In this document: positions 7,815-16,489 of the stretch, piece after piece
How the letters are laid out: every line of letters begins with the position of its first letter
Position numbering within the stretch: the first letter of the stretch is position 1
From: Mesorhizobium liriopis
Lineage (GTDB): Bacteria; Pseudomonadota; Alphaproteobacteria; Rhizobiales; Rhizobiaceae
Reading direction: 5' to 3'
Assembly: GCF_024053505.1 (NCBI RefSeq)
Contig: NZ_JAMXQS010000001.1
Location: forward strand, 372,001 to 436,000
Length of the DNA stretch: 64,000 nucleotides
Program-made: the position numbers and the translations under genes
The notes under the pieces: generated by a model
The model's database searches: none
Told to the model about the DNA's origin: nothing
What the model saw: the letters and a program-made list of their open reading frames with translations, nothing else

Positions 7815-8753
7815 TTGTCCCGTCCCGCTCACCTCGACCCGACCCGGTCCTTCCAGGGCCTGATCCTCACGCTGCACGACTTCTGGGCCGCCCAGGGCTG
7901 CGCGATCCTGCAGCCTTACGACATGGAAGTGGGCGCCGGCACGTTCCATCCGGCCACGACCCTGCGCGCGCTCGGCCCCAAGCCCTGGCGCGCGGCCTAT
8001 GTTCAGCCCTCGCGCCGCCCCAAGGATGGCCGTTACGGCGAAAACCCCAACCGGCTTCAGCATTATTACCAGTATCAGGTGATCCTGAAGCCGAACCCAT
8101 CCAACCTTCAGGAACTCTATCTCGGCTCGCTCGCCGCCATCGGCATCGATCCGCTTCTGCACGATATCCGTTTCGTGGAAGACGATTGGGAAAGCCCGAC
8201 GCTCGGCGCCTGGGGCCTCGGCTGGGAATGCTGGTGCGACGGCATGGAAGTGTCGCAGTTCACCTATTTCCAGCAGGTCTGCGGCATCGAATGCGCGCCG
8301 GTTTCGGGCGAGTTGACCTATGGCCTCGAGCGCCTCGCCATGTATGTGCAGAACGTGGACAACGTCTACGACCTCAACTTCAACGGCGGGGAAGGGGACG
8401 AGAAGGTTTCCTATGGCGACGTCTTCCTCCAGGCCGAGCAAGAATATTCGCGGCACAATTTCGAATATGCCGACACCGCGATCCTGTTCCGCCATTTTGA
8501 GGACGCCGAAAAGGAATGCCGCGCGCTCTTGGCGTCCGGCACGCGCGGCGAGGGCCAGCGCCATCTCGTGGTGCTGCCGGCCTATGACCAGGCCATCAAG
8601 GCCAGCCACGCCTTCAACCTCCTCGACGCGCGCGGCGTGATCTCCGTCACCGAGCGCCAAAGCTACATCCTGCGCGTGCGCAACCTCGCCAAGGCCTGCG
8701 GCGAGGCGTTCCTGCTGACGGATGCGGGCGGGTTCGTGGCCCAGGCGGCCTGA
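7815..8753 (+). CDS. glyQ: Glycyl-tRNA synthetase alpha subunit
   Basis: A 312-residue catalytic subunit of the alpha2beta2 bacterial glycyl-tRNA synthetase, which activates glycine and charges tRNA-Gly. The conserved core is unmistakable: [33 protein letters not shown] and [13 protein letters not shown]. The start is TTG at 7815, giving [16 protein letters not shown]. The beta subunit gene (glyS) follows after one intervening DUF4328 gene. A perfect hairpin lies immediately upstream. Confidence 0.95.
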   Translation: MSRPAHLDPTRSFQGLILTLHDFWAAQGCAILQPYDMEVGAGTFHPATTLRALGPKPWRAAYVQPSRRPKDGRYGENPNRLQHYYQYQVILKPNPSNLQELYLGSLAAIGIDPLLHDIRFVEDDWESPTLGAWGLGWECWCDGMEVSQFTYFQQVCGIECAPVSGELTYGLERLAMYVQNVDNVYDLNFNGGEGDEKVSYGDVFLQAEQEYSRHNFEYADTAILFRHFEDAEKECRALLASGTRGEGQRHLVVLPAYDQAIKASHAFNLLDARGVISVTERQSYILRVRNLAKACGEAFLLTDAGGFVAQAA

Positions 8754-8760
8754 ACCGGTT

Positions 8761-9408
8761 TTGTCCGCCTCCTTTCAGAGCCTGACCGAGCGCCTCACGC
8801 GCTTGTTGTGGATCGTCTTCGCCATCGATGTCGTCGCGCTCGTCTTCGACCTCTGGGAGCGGATCATCGCGTTTCAGATGCGCAACGGTGCCGTGGGCGA
8901 CGCCATCACCGCGGCGGCATCCGCCAGCGACAACCGGCAGATGGTCATCGGCTATCTGCAACTCGGCTTCTTCATCACCACGGCCGTGATCGCCGCCGTC
9001 TGGATCAGGCGCGCGAACATGAATGCGCGCCTCTTGGGCGCGCGAGAAATGCGTTTCACGCCGAACTGGTCGATCGGCTGGTACTTCGTCCCCATCGCCA
9101 ATCTTTTCATGCCCTACCAGTCGATGGCCGAAACCTGGCGCGCCAGCAGCGGCCGACCGGATTGGAAAAACGAGCCGGTGCCCGATTTCCTCAAATACTG
9201 GTGGGCGCTTTGGCTGGCCGCCAATATCGTCGGCCAGATCGCGGCTCAGCTTTATATGAAGGTTTCCGACCCCGAGAGCCTCATCCTCGGCAACACCGCC
9301 TATCTCGTTGCCGATGGCATCAGCGCGGTTCTCGATCTGGTCTTTCTCCAACTCGTCCAGCAACTCAGCGAACGCCAAGCGCAGACGGCTCCACGAAAGC
9401 ACTCTTGA
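8761..9408 (+). CDS. DUF4328 membrane protein between glyQ and glyS
   Basis: A 215-residue integral membrane protein with about five hydrophobic segments (near [32 protein letters not shown], the [19 protein letters not shown] region, [16 protein letters not shown] and a C-terminal helix). The motif [17 protein letters not shown] is the DUF4328 signature. The start is uncertain: TTG at 8761 lies seven bases after the glyQ stop and gives [11 protein letters not shown]; an ATG at 8722 inside glyQ is also in frame. Its position inside the glycyl-tRNA synthetase operon does not by itself imply a role in translation. Confidence 0.75.
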   Translation: MSASFQSLTERLTRLLWIVFAIDVVALVFDLWERIIAFQMRNGAVGDAITAAASASDNRQMVIGYLQLGFFITTAVIAAVWIRRANMNARLLGAREMRFTPNWSIGWYFVPIANLFMPYQSMAETWRASSGRPDWKNEPVPDFLKYWWALWLAANIVGQIAAQLYMKVSDPESLILGNTAYLVADGISAVLDLVFLQLVQQLSERQAQTAPRKHS

Positions 9409-9481
9409 GCCTGGGGTGACACGGCTAAGGCCGCTTGCTAGACGCGACGCACGCCCGGTTTCCACCGCACGGACATCCTTT

Positions 9482-11662
9482 ATGCCTGACCTTCTTCTCG
9501 AACTCCGCAGCGAAGAAATCCCCGCCCGCATGCAGCGCAAGGCGGCAGGCGATTTGCGCAAGCTCGTCACCGACGCGCTGGTGGAAGCGGGTCTCACTTA
9601 CGAAGGGGCGCAGGAATACTGGACGCCGCGTCGTCTGGCCCTCGACATTCGGGGCGTGTCCGCCCGCTCGCGCGATGTGCGCGAGGAGGTGAAGGGCCCG
9701 AGCACCAAGGCGCCCGAGGCTGCGATCCAGGGCTTCCTGCGCAAGGCCGGCTTGTCGTCCGTCGCCGAGGCCCATGTCCATTCCGACCCAAAAAAGGGTG
9801 ATTTCTTCGTCGCCCACACTGTCAAGCCGGGCAGGGGCGCCGAAGAGATCATCGCGAGCGCCATGCCCGGCATCATCCGCGATTTTCCATGGCCCAAATC
9901 CATGCGCTGGGGCGGCGCTTCCGCCAAGCCCGGCTCGCTGCGCTGGGTGCGTCCGCTGCAATCCATCATATGCACCTTCGGCCCTGAAACCGAAGAGCCC
10001 GTGGTCGTGGATTTCGAAGTGAGCGGCATCCGCTCGGGCAACAAGACGGTCGGCCACCGCTTCCACGCGCCGGAAGAGATCACGGTCAAGCGCTTCGAGG
10101 ATTATGCCGCCAAGCTCGAAGCCGCCAAGGTCGTGCTCGATGCCGAGCGCCGCAAGGAAATCATCCGCACGGACGCCGCCAACCTCGCTTTCGCCAACGG
10201 CACCGAACTGGTCGCCGACGAAGCGCTGCTCGAGGAAGTCTCGGGCCTCGTCGAATGGCCCGTCGTGCTGCTCGGCGCGTTCGAGGAGGATTTCCTCCAG
10301 ATCCCGGCCGAGGTCATCCGCTTGACCATCCGCGCCAACCAGAAATGCTTCGTCACCCGGCCGGCGGGCGCCTCGGACACGCTCGCGCCGCGCTTCGTCT
10401 TGACGTCGAACATCGAAGCCAAGGATGGCGGCGAAGAGATCGCACGCGGCAACGGCAAGGTCGTCCGCGCCCGCCTGTCCGACGCGCTCTATTTCTGGAA
10501 GACCGACCAGGCCGATCTTCCCGATCTCGCCCAGCTCGAAGCTTCCGCAGAGAAGTTCAAGCTCGACCTCCAGAAGCCGCTCGACCAGCGCATGGCCCGG
10601 CTCGACCACCTGAATGTCACCTTCCACGCCAAGCTCGGTACGCAAGGTGAGCGCGTTTCCCGCATCATGCGCCTCGCGCGCGAGCTCGCGCCGTTGGTCG
10701 GCGCCGACCCCGATCTGACCGAACGCGCGGCTGTGCTCGCCAAGGCTGACCTGCAGACCGAAGTCGTCGGCGAGTTTCCCGAACTCCAGGGCGCCATGGG
10801 CCGCAAATACGCCGCGCTGCAGGGCGAGCAGGCATCCGTCGCCCAAGCGGTCGAAGACCACTACAAGCCCCAAGGCCCCAGCGACCGCGTGCCGAGCGAT
10901 CCGGTTTCGATTGCCGTGGCATTGGCGGACAAGCTCGACACGCTGGTCGGATTCTGGGCGATCGACGAGAAGCCGACGGGGAGTAAGGATCCCTATGCGC
11001 TGCGGCGTGCGGCTTTGGGTGTTCTGCGTATCGCGATCGAAAACAACATCGATCTTCCTTTGAATGGCTTGATCGAGGAGCATCTGGAGAAGTTCGGGCT
11101 CACTGATATCGCCAATCGCAATTCCGTTGCGAGCAGTCTGAGCCGCTTCCTGGAAGAGCGATTGGAAGTGGTGTTGCGAGATCGTGGTGTCGCCGCCGAT
11201 CGTTTGGCCGCTGTTCTCGATCTAACGGGGCTGGTCCAGGGCCATCCTGTTCTCCGTGTCGTCAGACGCGTGCAGGCTCTTCATGAGCTGTTGAATGCTG
11301 AGGTGGGCACGAACCTGCTCGCCGGCACCAAGCGCGCCGCGAACATTCTCGCCGCCGAAGAAAAGAAGGGCACCGCCATTGCCGAGGCGGTAGATCCGAG
11401 CCTTTTCCGAGACGAAACCGAAGGCAAGCTCTTCGAGGCTATGAATCGATCCGAGAGGGAAGCCGCGCAAGCGATTCAGGCGGAAGACTTTTCGCTCGCC
11501 ATGCGCGCGCTTTCCACTTTGCGCGAACCCGTTGATTCATTCTTCGAACGTGTTCTCGTGAATGATGAAGACGCCGCCGTGCGCGCCAACCGTCTGGCGC
11601 TCCTCGCCCGCATCCGCGCCGCAACGGGCGCGGTGGCCGACTTCTCCAAGATCGCCGGATAA
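9482..11662 (+). CDS. glyS: Glycyl-tRNA synthetase beta subunit
   Basis: A 726-residue protein of the usual family length, beginning [18 protein letters not shown], the standard GlyS N-terminus. The beta subunit carries tRNA recognition (HD-like and anticodon-binding regions) and joins the alpha subunit in the heterotetramer. The ATG at 9482 was chosen over a longer frame that reads into DUF4328. The Sua5-type gene follows two bases after its stop, so the operon probably continues. Confidence 0.96.
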   Translation: MPDLLLELRSEEIPARMQRKAAGDLRKLVTDALVEAGLTYEGAQEYWTPRRLALDIRGVSARSRDVREEVKGPSTKAPEAAIQGFLRKAGLSSVAEAHVHSDPKKGDFFVAHTVKPGRGAEEIIASAMPGIIRDFPWPKSMRWGGASAKPGSLRWVRPLQSIICTFGPETEEPVVVDFEVSGIRSGNKTVGHRFHAPEEITVKRFEDYAAKLEAAKVVLDAERRKEIIRTDAANLAFANGTELVADEALLEEVSGLVEWPVVLLGAFEEDFLQIPAEVIRLTIRANQKCFVTRPAGASDTLAPRFVLTSNIEAKDGGEEIARGNGKVVRARLSDALYFWKTDQADLPDLAQLEASAEKFKLDLQKPLDQRMARLDHLNVTFHAKLGTQGERVSRIMRLARELAPLVGADPDLTERAAVLAKADLQTEVVGEFPELQGAMGRKYAALQGEQASVAQAVEDHYKPQGPSDRVPSDPVSIAVALADKLDTLVGFWAIDEKPTGSKDPYALRRAALGVLRIAIENNIDLPLNGLIEEHLEKFGLTDIANRNSVASSLSRFLEERLEVVLRDRGVAADRLAAVLDLTGLVQGHPVLRVVRRVQALHELLNAEVGTNLLAGTKRAANILAAEEKKGTAIAEAVDPSLFRDETEGKLFEAMNRSEREAAQAIQAEDFSLAMRALSTLREPVDSFFERVLVNDEDAAVRANRLALLARIRAATGAVADFSKIAG

Positions 11663-11664
11663 GG

Positions 11665-12624
11665 ATGGGCGCGCCCGCGCAAAGCCTCCCCACGCGCATC
11701 CTTCCCGTAGAGGATGCGATGGACGAGGCAGTGCGCGTTCTCGCCGGCGGCGAACCCGTCGCGGTGCCGACCGAAACCGTCTACGGCCTCGCCGCCGATG
11801 CCACCAATGGCGATGCCCTCGCGCGTATCTTCGAGGCCAAGAACCGCCCGCGCTTCAACCCGCTCATCGCGCATATCTCAAGCATGGCGATGGCCGAAAA
11901 CGTCGGCGTGTTCGACCTGCTTTCGCGCCAACTCGCAGAAAAGTTCTGGCCCGGCCCACTGACGCTCGTCGTGCCGGTGCGCGAAAACAACCTTCACCCG
12001 CTCTGCCTCGCCGGCCTGTCCACTGTCGGCCTGCGCATGCCGCAAGGCTTCGCGCGCGAGCTGATCGAGCGCTTCGGCCGCCCGCTCGCAGCCCCCAGCG
12101 CCAACCCCTCCGGCGCTTTAAGCCCCACCACGGCCAAGGTGGCTTACGATGGCCTGCGGGGCCGCATCCCGCTCGTAGTCGATGGCGGTCCCGGCACGGT
12201 CGGCGTCGAGTCCACGATCCTGAAAGTCGAGGAGGGCGCCATCCGTCTCCTGCGCCCGGGCGGCCTATCCGTGGAGGAGATCGAAGCCGCAACAGGCGTC
12301 TCCGTCCAGCGCGCCGCGCCGAATGCGGCCATCGAAGCCCCCGGCATGATGCTCTCGCACTACGCCCCCAACGCCGCGATGCGCCTCGATGCGACCGAAG
12401 CCCGCGCCAACGAAACCCTGCTCGGCTTCGCAGGCACGCCCGGTGCGGCACTCGATCTCTCGCCCGGCGGCAACCTGCGCGAAGCCGCGCGCAACCTCTT
12501 TTCCTTTCTCAAGAGGCTCGATGAGGAGGGGGCATCCACCATCGCCGTGGCCCCCATTCCGATGGCGGGCTTGGGCGAAGCCATCAACGACCGTCTTGCC
12601 CGCGCAGCGGCCCCAAGGTCCTAA
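11665..12624 (+). CDS. L-threonylcarbamoyladenylate synthase, Sua5/YrdC type
   Basis: A 319-residue protein with the YrdC fold (GEPVAVPTETVYGLAADATN, then KNRPRFNPLI and WPGPLTLV) and a C-terminal Sua5 domain (from about residue 230, MLSHYAPNAAMRL). It makes threonylcarbamoyl-AMP from threonine, bicarbonate and ATP for the t6A37 modification of ANN-decoding tRNAs. The length matches Sua5 rather than the shorter TsaC. The ATG follows two bases after glyS. Confidence 0.92.
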   Translation: MGAPAQSLPTRILPVEDAMDEAVRVLAGGEPVAVPTETVYGLAADATNGDALARIFEAKNRPRFNPLIAHISSMAMAENVGVFDLLSRQLAEKFWPGPLTLVVPVRENNLHPLCLAGLSTVGLRMPQGFARELIERFGRPLAAPSANPSGALSPTTAKVAYDGLRGRIPLVVDGGPGTVGVESTILKVEEGAIRLLRPGGLSVEEIEAATGVSVQRAAPNAAIEAPGMMLSHYAPNAAMRLDATEARANETLLGFAGTPGAALDLSPGGNLREAARNLFSFLKRLDEEGASTIAVAPIPMAGLGEAINDRLARAAAPRS

Positions 12625-12806
12625 TCTAAAGGTTTCGTTTCAGTAGAAGTGACGTGCTCTTAAGCATAGAAGCGATGGAACAAATTTAACCGACTTTCTT
12701 AAGCGGGTCGGGAAAGACAGCCTCTAAGGTGCATCCCATAGAGATCGGGAAAACCGGTCCGGAGACGGTGAAAGCCGCTCTCAGGAGCAACAGGAAGGCG
12801 ATATCC

Positions 12807-13376
12807 ATGAACACCAAGCAGGCTCTCCAGCCCAATGTTCTGGCGCGTACCATGCGCCTCGACCCGTTCTGCCTGCCGCAGGCGATGCACTACACTCAGC
12901 GCGACCGCTTCGGCGAGGTGACCTTCACGCTGGACAAGCGCGGCGCCACGATCCGCCGCCAGCTTCAGCTGAGCAATCTGCCGGCCACCGTCGCACTTCC
13001 CGCCAACGCGTTCCGCGGCGTGGCAGCAAGCGCGGTCGAAGACGATCTTGGCAATGTCACGGTGACGCTGCAGCTTCTCCACGCCGACCCGATGCTGTCG
13101 GTGCCGCTCCTGATCGCCCATGATCTCGACGATGTCGCCGCCGACTGGCGCGGCTGGGCCGATGCCTATCGCCTGCCGATGCTCCTGATCGAAGCCGATG
13201 GCGAAGCCCGCACGCTGGAAGAATCGCTGGGCGCCGTCGCCCGCTCCTCCGCGACGCCCCGACGCCAGGGCCGTGCCACTCATGCGCGTCGCCCACGTTT
13301 TCTCGCCCGCCGCAAGGTCGGTTCGCTCGGCGTCCGGCTGGTGGTGCAGGGCCAGCCGATCATTTCGGCCGACTAG
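12807..13376 (+). CDS. DUF6101-like conserved protein
   Basis: A 189-residue soluble protein beginning MNTKQALQPNVLARTMRLDPF. The central part (VTFTLDKRGATIRRQLQLSN, then PLLIAHDLDDVAADWRGWAD) is beta-rich; the C-terminus is strongly basic (RRQGRATHARRPRFLARRK, about 148-166) before a last strand. I match it from memory to the Rhizobiales DUF6101 family, often next to ubiA as here (convergent, 46 bases apart). An AGGAAG ribosome site precedes ATG 12807. The basic tail suggests nucleic acid or acidic lipid contact, but this is only inference. Confidence 0.65.
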   Translation: MNTKQALQPNVLARTMRLDPFCLPQAMHYTQRDRFGEVTFTLDKRGATIRRQLQLSNLPATVALPANAFRGVAASAVEDDLGNVTVTLQLLHADPMLSVPLLIAHDLDDVAADWRGWADAYRLPMLLIEADGEARTLEESLGAVARSSATPRRQGRATHARRPRFLARRKVGSLGVRLVVQGQPIISAD

Positions 13377-13422
13377 GGATTGCTCACCAGTCAGCCTGCG
13401 CGGTGCTGATTGGCGAACATTC

Positions 13423-14409
13423 CTAAATCAGCGGCTTCACCCCCGCCCACAGCCCTGCGCCGACGAGGCCGAGAAAGATCAGCCAGCCGACCTGGTTGTT
13501 CGAGCGGAACAGGCGCATGCATTGCTCGGGATCGTCGATATCGAGGGCCGCGATCTGCCGGAAGAGATGGATCGCGGCGGCCAGCAGGCCCGCCATCGCC
13601 GGCAGCGGCGCGCCGACCATCGCGAAGCTCGATGCGAACAGGATCAGCATCCCGGCATAGAGGCCCGAGAGCCACGACTTCGTGTCGTCGCCGAAGAGCC
13701 GCGCCGTGGAACGCACGCCCACCAGCGCATCGTCTTCCTTGTCCTGATGCGCGTAGATCGTGTCATAACCGATCGTCCACATGATGGCGCCGACATAAAG
13801 CAGCACGGCGGGCGCCGCGAGCGTCCCATGCAGGGCCGCCCAGCCCATCAGCGCGCCCCATGAAAAGGCAAGCCCGAGAACGAGTTGCGGCCAGTCCGTG
13901 ATTCGCTTCATGAAGGGGTAGGCCGCGACCACCAGCAGCGAAGAGAGCCCTAAGAGGATCGCAAAGCGGTTGAACTGCACCAGCACCGCGAGCCCCACCA
14001 GTGCCTGCAGCACGAGACAGCTCCAAGCCCGCTTGGTCGAAACCTTTCCCGAAGGCAGCGGGCGCGAGCGTGTACGCTCGACCGATGCATCGATCTTGCG
14101 ATCCACGATGTCGTTATAGGTGCACCCCGCGCCGCGCATCGCGATGGCACCAACCAGAAACAGCACGAGATGCCAAAGGTTGGGCAACAGGTCGAGCACC
14201 GGCTCGCCCGGCTTCGGATAAGCGACCGCCGCGAGCGCGGCCGACCACCAGCACGGCCAAAGCAGCAACTGCCACCCGATCGGCCGGTCCCAACGTGCCA
14301 ACTGCGCGTAGGGCCATGCCGCCCGCGGCAGCAGCCGGTAAACCCAATGCCCGCTCGGCGCATCCGCCACGCGTCCCTGCGCGGCGGTGGACTGGATGGT
14401 GTCGCTCAT
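13423..14409 (-). CDS. ubiA: 4-hydroxybenzoate polyprenyltransferase
   Basis: A 328-residue UbiA-family membrane prenyltransferase that attaches the polyprenyl tail to 4-hydroxybenzoate in ubiquinone synthesis. The first Asp-rich motif is YNDIVDRKIDASVERTRSRP (98-117) and the second is YDTIYAHQDKEDD in the C-terminal half; several hydrophobic helices surround them. The donor would come from the synthase at 4443. It converges with the DUF6101-like gene and diverges from the YefM-YoeB operon, whose promoter begins 45 bases from its start. Confidence 0.93.
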   Translation of the reverse strand: MSDTIQSTAAQGRVADAPSGHWVYRLLPRAAWPYAQLARWDRPIGWQLLLWPCWWSAALAAVAYPKPGEPVLDLLPNLWHLVLFLVGAIAMRGAGCTYNDIVDRKIDASVERTRSRPLPSGKVSTKRAWSCLVLQALVGLAVLVQFNRFAILLGLSSLLVVAAYPFMKRITDWPQLVLGLAFSWGALMGWAALHGTLAAPAVLLYVGAIMWTIGYDTIYAHQDKEDDALVGVRSTARLFGDDTKSWLSGLYAGMLILFASSFAMVGAPLPAMAGLLAAAIHLFRQIAALDIDDPEQCMRLFRSNNQVGWLIFLGLVGAGLWAGVKPLI

Positions 14410-14453
14410 ATGCTGGCAGTGGCAGGGCGTGGGAGCAGGGTCAAGCGGAACAG

Positions 14454-14486
14454 TTGCCTCGTACAGGCTGTACGATTATACGTACG
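14454..14486 (+). promoter_or_regulatory. Promoter and candidate operator of yefM-yoeB
   Basis: A sigma70-like promoter is readable: -35 TTGCCT (14454-14459), a 17-base spacer, and -10 TATACG (14477-14482). The spacer contains the perfect palindrome GTACAGGCTGTAC (14461-14473), and CGTACG (14481-14486) overlaps the end of the -10. YefM-type antitoxins are known to bind palindromes with a TGTACA-like core, so this arrangement suggests autorepression by blocking RNA polymerase. The promoter is near-ideal in spacing; the operator role is inferred. Confidence 0.65.
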
Positions 14487-14502
14487 CTTAAGGAGATCGC
14501 AA

Positions 14503-14760
14503 ATGAGCAAGCACGTCTCGGCATCCGACCTGCGCACCAATCTCGCGCGCTATCTCGATGAGGTGGAAGCGGATCGCACGGAAATCGTGGTCACCCGCCA
14601 GAACCACGAAGACGTGGTGATCATGACCCGCGCCGACTGGGAAAGCCTCAACGAGACGCTTCATCTCCTGAGCACGCCGGCCAATGCGCGAGCGCTTCGT
14701 GAATCGATCGCCGAGCTTGATGCCGGCCATGGCTTCGAGCGTGCACTGACTGAGGAATGA
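14503..14760 (+). CDS. yefM: YefM/Phd-family antitoxin
   Basis: An 85-residue antitoxin with the Phd/YefM fold: MSKHVSASDLRTNLARYLDEV at the N-terminus (DNA-binding, dimerising part), then EIVVTRQNHEDVVIMTRADW, and a C-terminal tail (about 52-85) that would wrap around the toxin. It neutralises the YoeB toxin and represses its own promoter. AAGGAG lies eight bases upstream of ATG 14503. Its stop overlaps the yoeB start by four bases (ATGA), which keeps antitoxin and toxin coupled. Confidence 0.9.
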   Translation: MSKHVSASDLRTNLARYLDEVEADRTEIVVTRQNHEDVVIMTRADWESLNETLHLLSTPANARALRESIAELDAGHGFERALTEE

Positions 14761-15029
14761 GGATCGTCTACTCGTCGCATGCCTGGGACGACTATCTTCA
14801 CTGGCAGCAGACCGACGGCAAGATGCGGGATCGCATCAACGAGCTCGTCAAGGATGCAATGCGGCATCCCTTCAGCGGCATCGGCAAGCCCGAGCCGCTG
14901 AAGAAGGGCCTGAGCGACTGGTGGTCGCGTCGCATCGATCGCGAGCACCGGCTGGTTTACCGCGTGACAGGCAATGGCGCGGATCAGGCTATCGAAATCG
15001 CGGCCTGCCGCTTCCATTACGGCGATTGA
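14757..15029 (+). CDS. yoeB: YoeB-family mRNA interferase toxin
   Basis: A 90-residue RelE-superfamily toxin that cleaves mRNA in the ribosomal A site. Residues matching the catalytic set of E. coli YoeB are present: Glu46 (GKPEPLK), Arg65 (DREHRLVYRV) and His87-Tyr88 (CRFHYGD at the C-terminus). The toxin therefore looks active. It is coupled to yefM by an ATGA overlap, and purD starts 55 bases later on the same strand, so read-through into purD is possible. Confidence 0.92.
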   Translation: MRIVYSSHAWDDYLHWQQTDGKMRDRINELVKDAMRHPFSGIGKPEPLKKGLSDWWSRRIDREHRLVYRVTGNGADQAIEIAACRFHYGD

Positions 15030-15083
15030 CCAGCGCGCGCCGGTCGCCTACCGCGCAGGGCGCGACAGAAGCGGGAATGCGGC

Positions 15084-16349
15084 ATGAATGTTTTGTTGAT
15101 CGGCTCGGGTGGGCGCGAGCATGCGCTGGCGTGGAAGCTCGCGCAATCGCCGCGGCTCTCGAAGCTCTTCGCGGCACCTGGCAATCCGGGCATCGCGCAA
15201 CAGGCCGAATGCGTGGCGCTGGATGTAACCGACCACGCAGCGGTCGCCGCCTTCTGCAAGGAAAACAGCGTCGAACTGGTCGTCGTCGGCCCTGAAGCGC
15301 CACTGGTGGCCGGTCTGGCGAACGGCCTGCGCGAGAAGGGCATCGCCGTGTTCGGACCATCCGCCAGTGCTGCCCGTCTCGAAGGCTCCAAGGGCTTCAC
15401 CAAGGATTTCTGCTCGCGCTTCGATATCCCGACCGCAGCCTATGAACGATTCTCCCAGCTCGATGCCGCGCTGAGCTACCTGCGCGAGCGTGGTGTGCCG
15501 ATCGTCATCAAGGCGGACGGGTTGGCCGCCGGCAAGGGTGTGACGGTCGCGACGACGGTCGAAGAGGCCCAAGCCGCGCTGCGCGATTGCTTGCGCGAGC
15601 CGGGTGCGGAAGTGGTGATCGAGGATTTCCTCGAAGGCGAGGAAGCTAGCCTCTTCTGCCTGTGCGATGGCACGCGCGCGATGCCCTTCGGCACGGCGCA
15701 GGACCATAAGCGCGTGGGCGAGGGCGACACCGGCCCCAACACCGGCGGCATGGGGGCCTATTCGCCGGCCCCCGTCATGGATGCCGCGACGCTTGAGCGC
15801 GCCATGCGCGAGATCATCGAGCCGACAATGGCCGGCATGAGGGAGATCGGCGCGCCGTTCTCGGGCGTGCTGTTCGCTGGCCTGATGATCACGGCCAAGG
15901 GGCCGGAACTGATCGAATACAATGTCCGCTTCGGCGATCCCGAATGCCAGACACTGATGATGCGGCTGGACGACGACCTCCTGCCGCTGCTGCTGGCATC
16001 GGCGCGCGGCGATCTTGGAGAAGCCGAGCCGAAGTGGAAGGACGATGCGGCACTGGTGGTCGTGATGGCGGCTGAGGGATATCCGGGCGAGCCGAAGAAG
16101 GGCACCGCCATCGACGGTGTCGAAGCGGCCGAGGCAACCGGCGCCACGGTGTTCCACGCCGGCACAGCGTTGCGCGATGGAACGCTGGTCGCAACCGGTG
16201 GCCGTGTGCTCGGGGTCACGGCGACGGGGACGAGCGTGACTGAGGCGAAGGCTAACGCCTATGCGGCTGTCGATCGGATCGACTGGCCTGAAGGGTTCTG
16301 CCGGCGGGATATCGGATGGCGAGCGGTGGAACGGGAAATGGCTGGCTGA
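15084..16349 (+). CDS. purD: Phosphoribosylamine-glycine ligase
   Basis: A 421-residue GAR synthetase (step two of de novo purine synthesis: phosphoribosylamine plus glycine plus ATP). The N-terminal [20 protein letters not shown], the ATP-grasp region ([15 protein letters not shown]) and the [19 protein letters not shown] block are all standard, and the length is normal. The ATG at 15084 gives the canonical N-terminus. Upstream is the YefM-YoeB pair; downstream is a 140-base gap before an acyl-CoA dehydrogenase. Confidence 0.96.
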   Translation: MNVLLIGSGGREHALAWKLAQSPRLSKLFAAPGNPGIAQQAECVALDVTDHAAVAAFCKENSVELVVVGPEAPLVAGLANGLREKGIAVFGPSASAARLEGSKGFTKDFCSRFDIPTAAYERFSQLDAALSYLRERGVPIVIKADGLAAGKGVTVATTVEEAQAALRDCLREPGAEVVIEDFLEGEEASLFCLCDGTRAMPFGTAQDHKRVGEGDTGPNTGGMGAYSPAPVMDAATLERAMREIIEPTMAGMREIGAPFSGVLFAGLMITAKGPELIEYNVRFGDPECQTLMMRLDDDLLPLLLASARGDLGEAEPKWKDDAALVVVMAAEGYPGEPKKGTAIDGVEAAEATGATVFHAGTALRDGTLVATGGRVLGVTATGTSVTEAKANAYAAVDRIDWPEGFCRRDIGWRAVEREMAG

Positions 16350-16489
16350 CGCATTGAGAAGGCGGTCACGTCTGACGACAACTCCTTTCTTCCCCATTCT
16401 TCATTCTCAGGCTTGACCCGGGAACCCGTACCGCGAGGATGCCGTCCCAAGGAACGCCGAACCGGCGCCACCAATCCGGAGGAGCACCC

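Noticed and set aside
9425-11083. 552-codon open frame antisense to glyS
   Set aside because: No recognisable domain or ribosome site; glyS occupies the region with full family similarity.
16404-16425. REP-like palindrome in the purD-acyl-CoA dehydrogenase gap
   Set aside because: TTCTCAGGCTTGACCCGGGAA is an imperfect eight-base stem seen once in this window; too weak to call.
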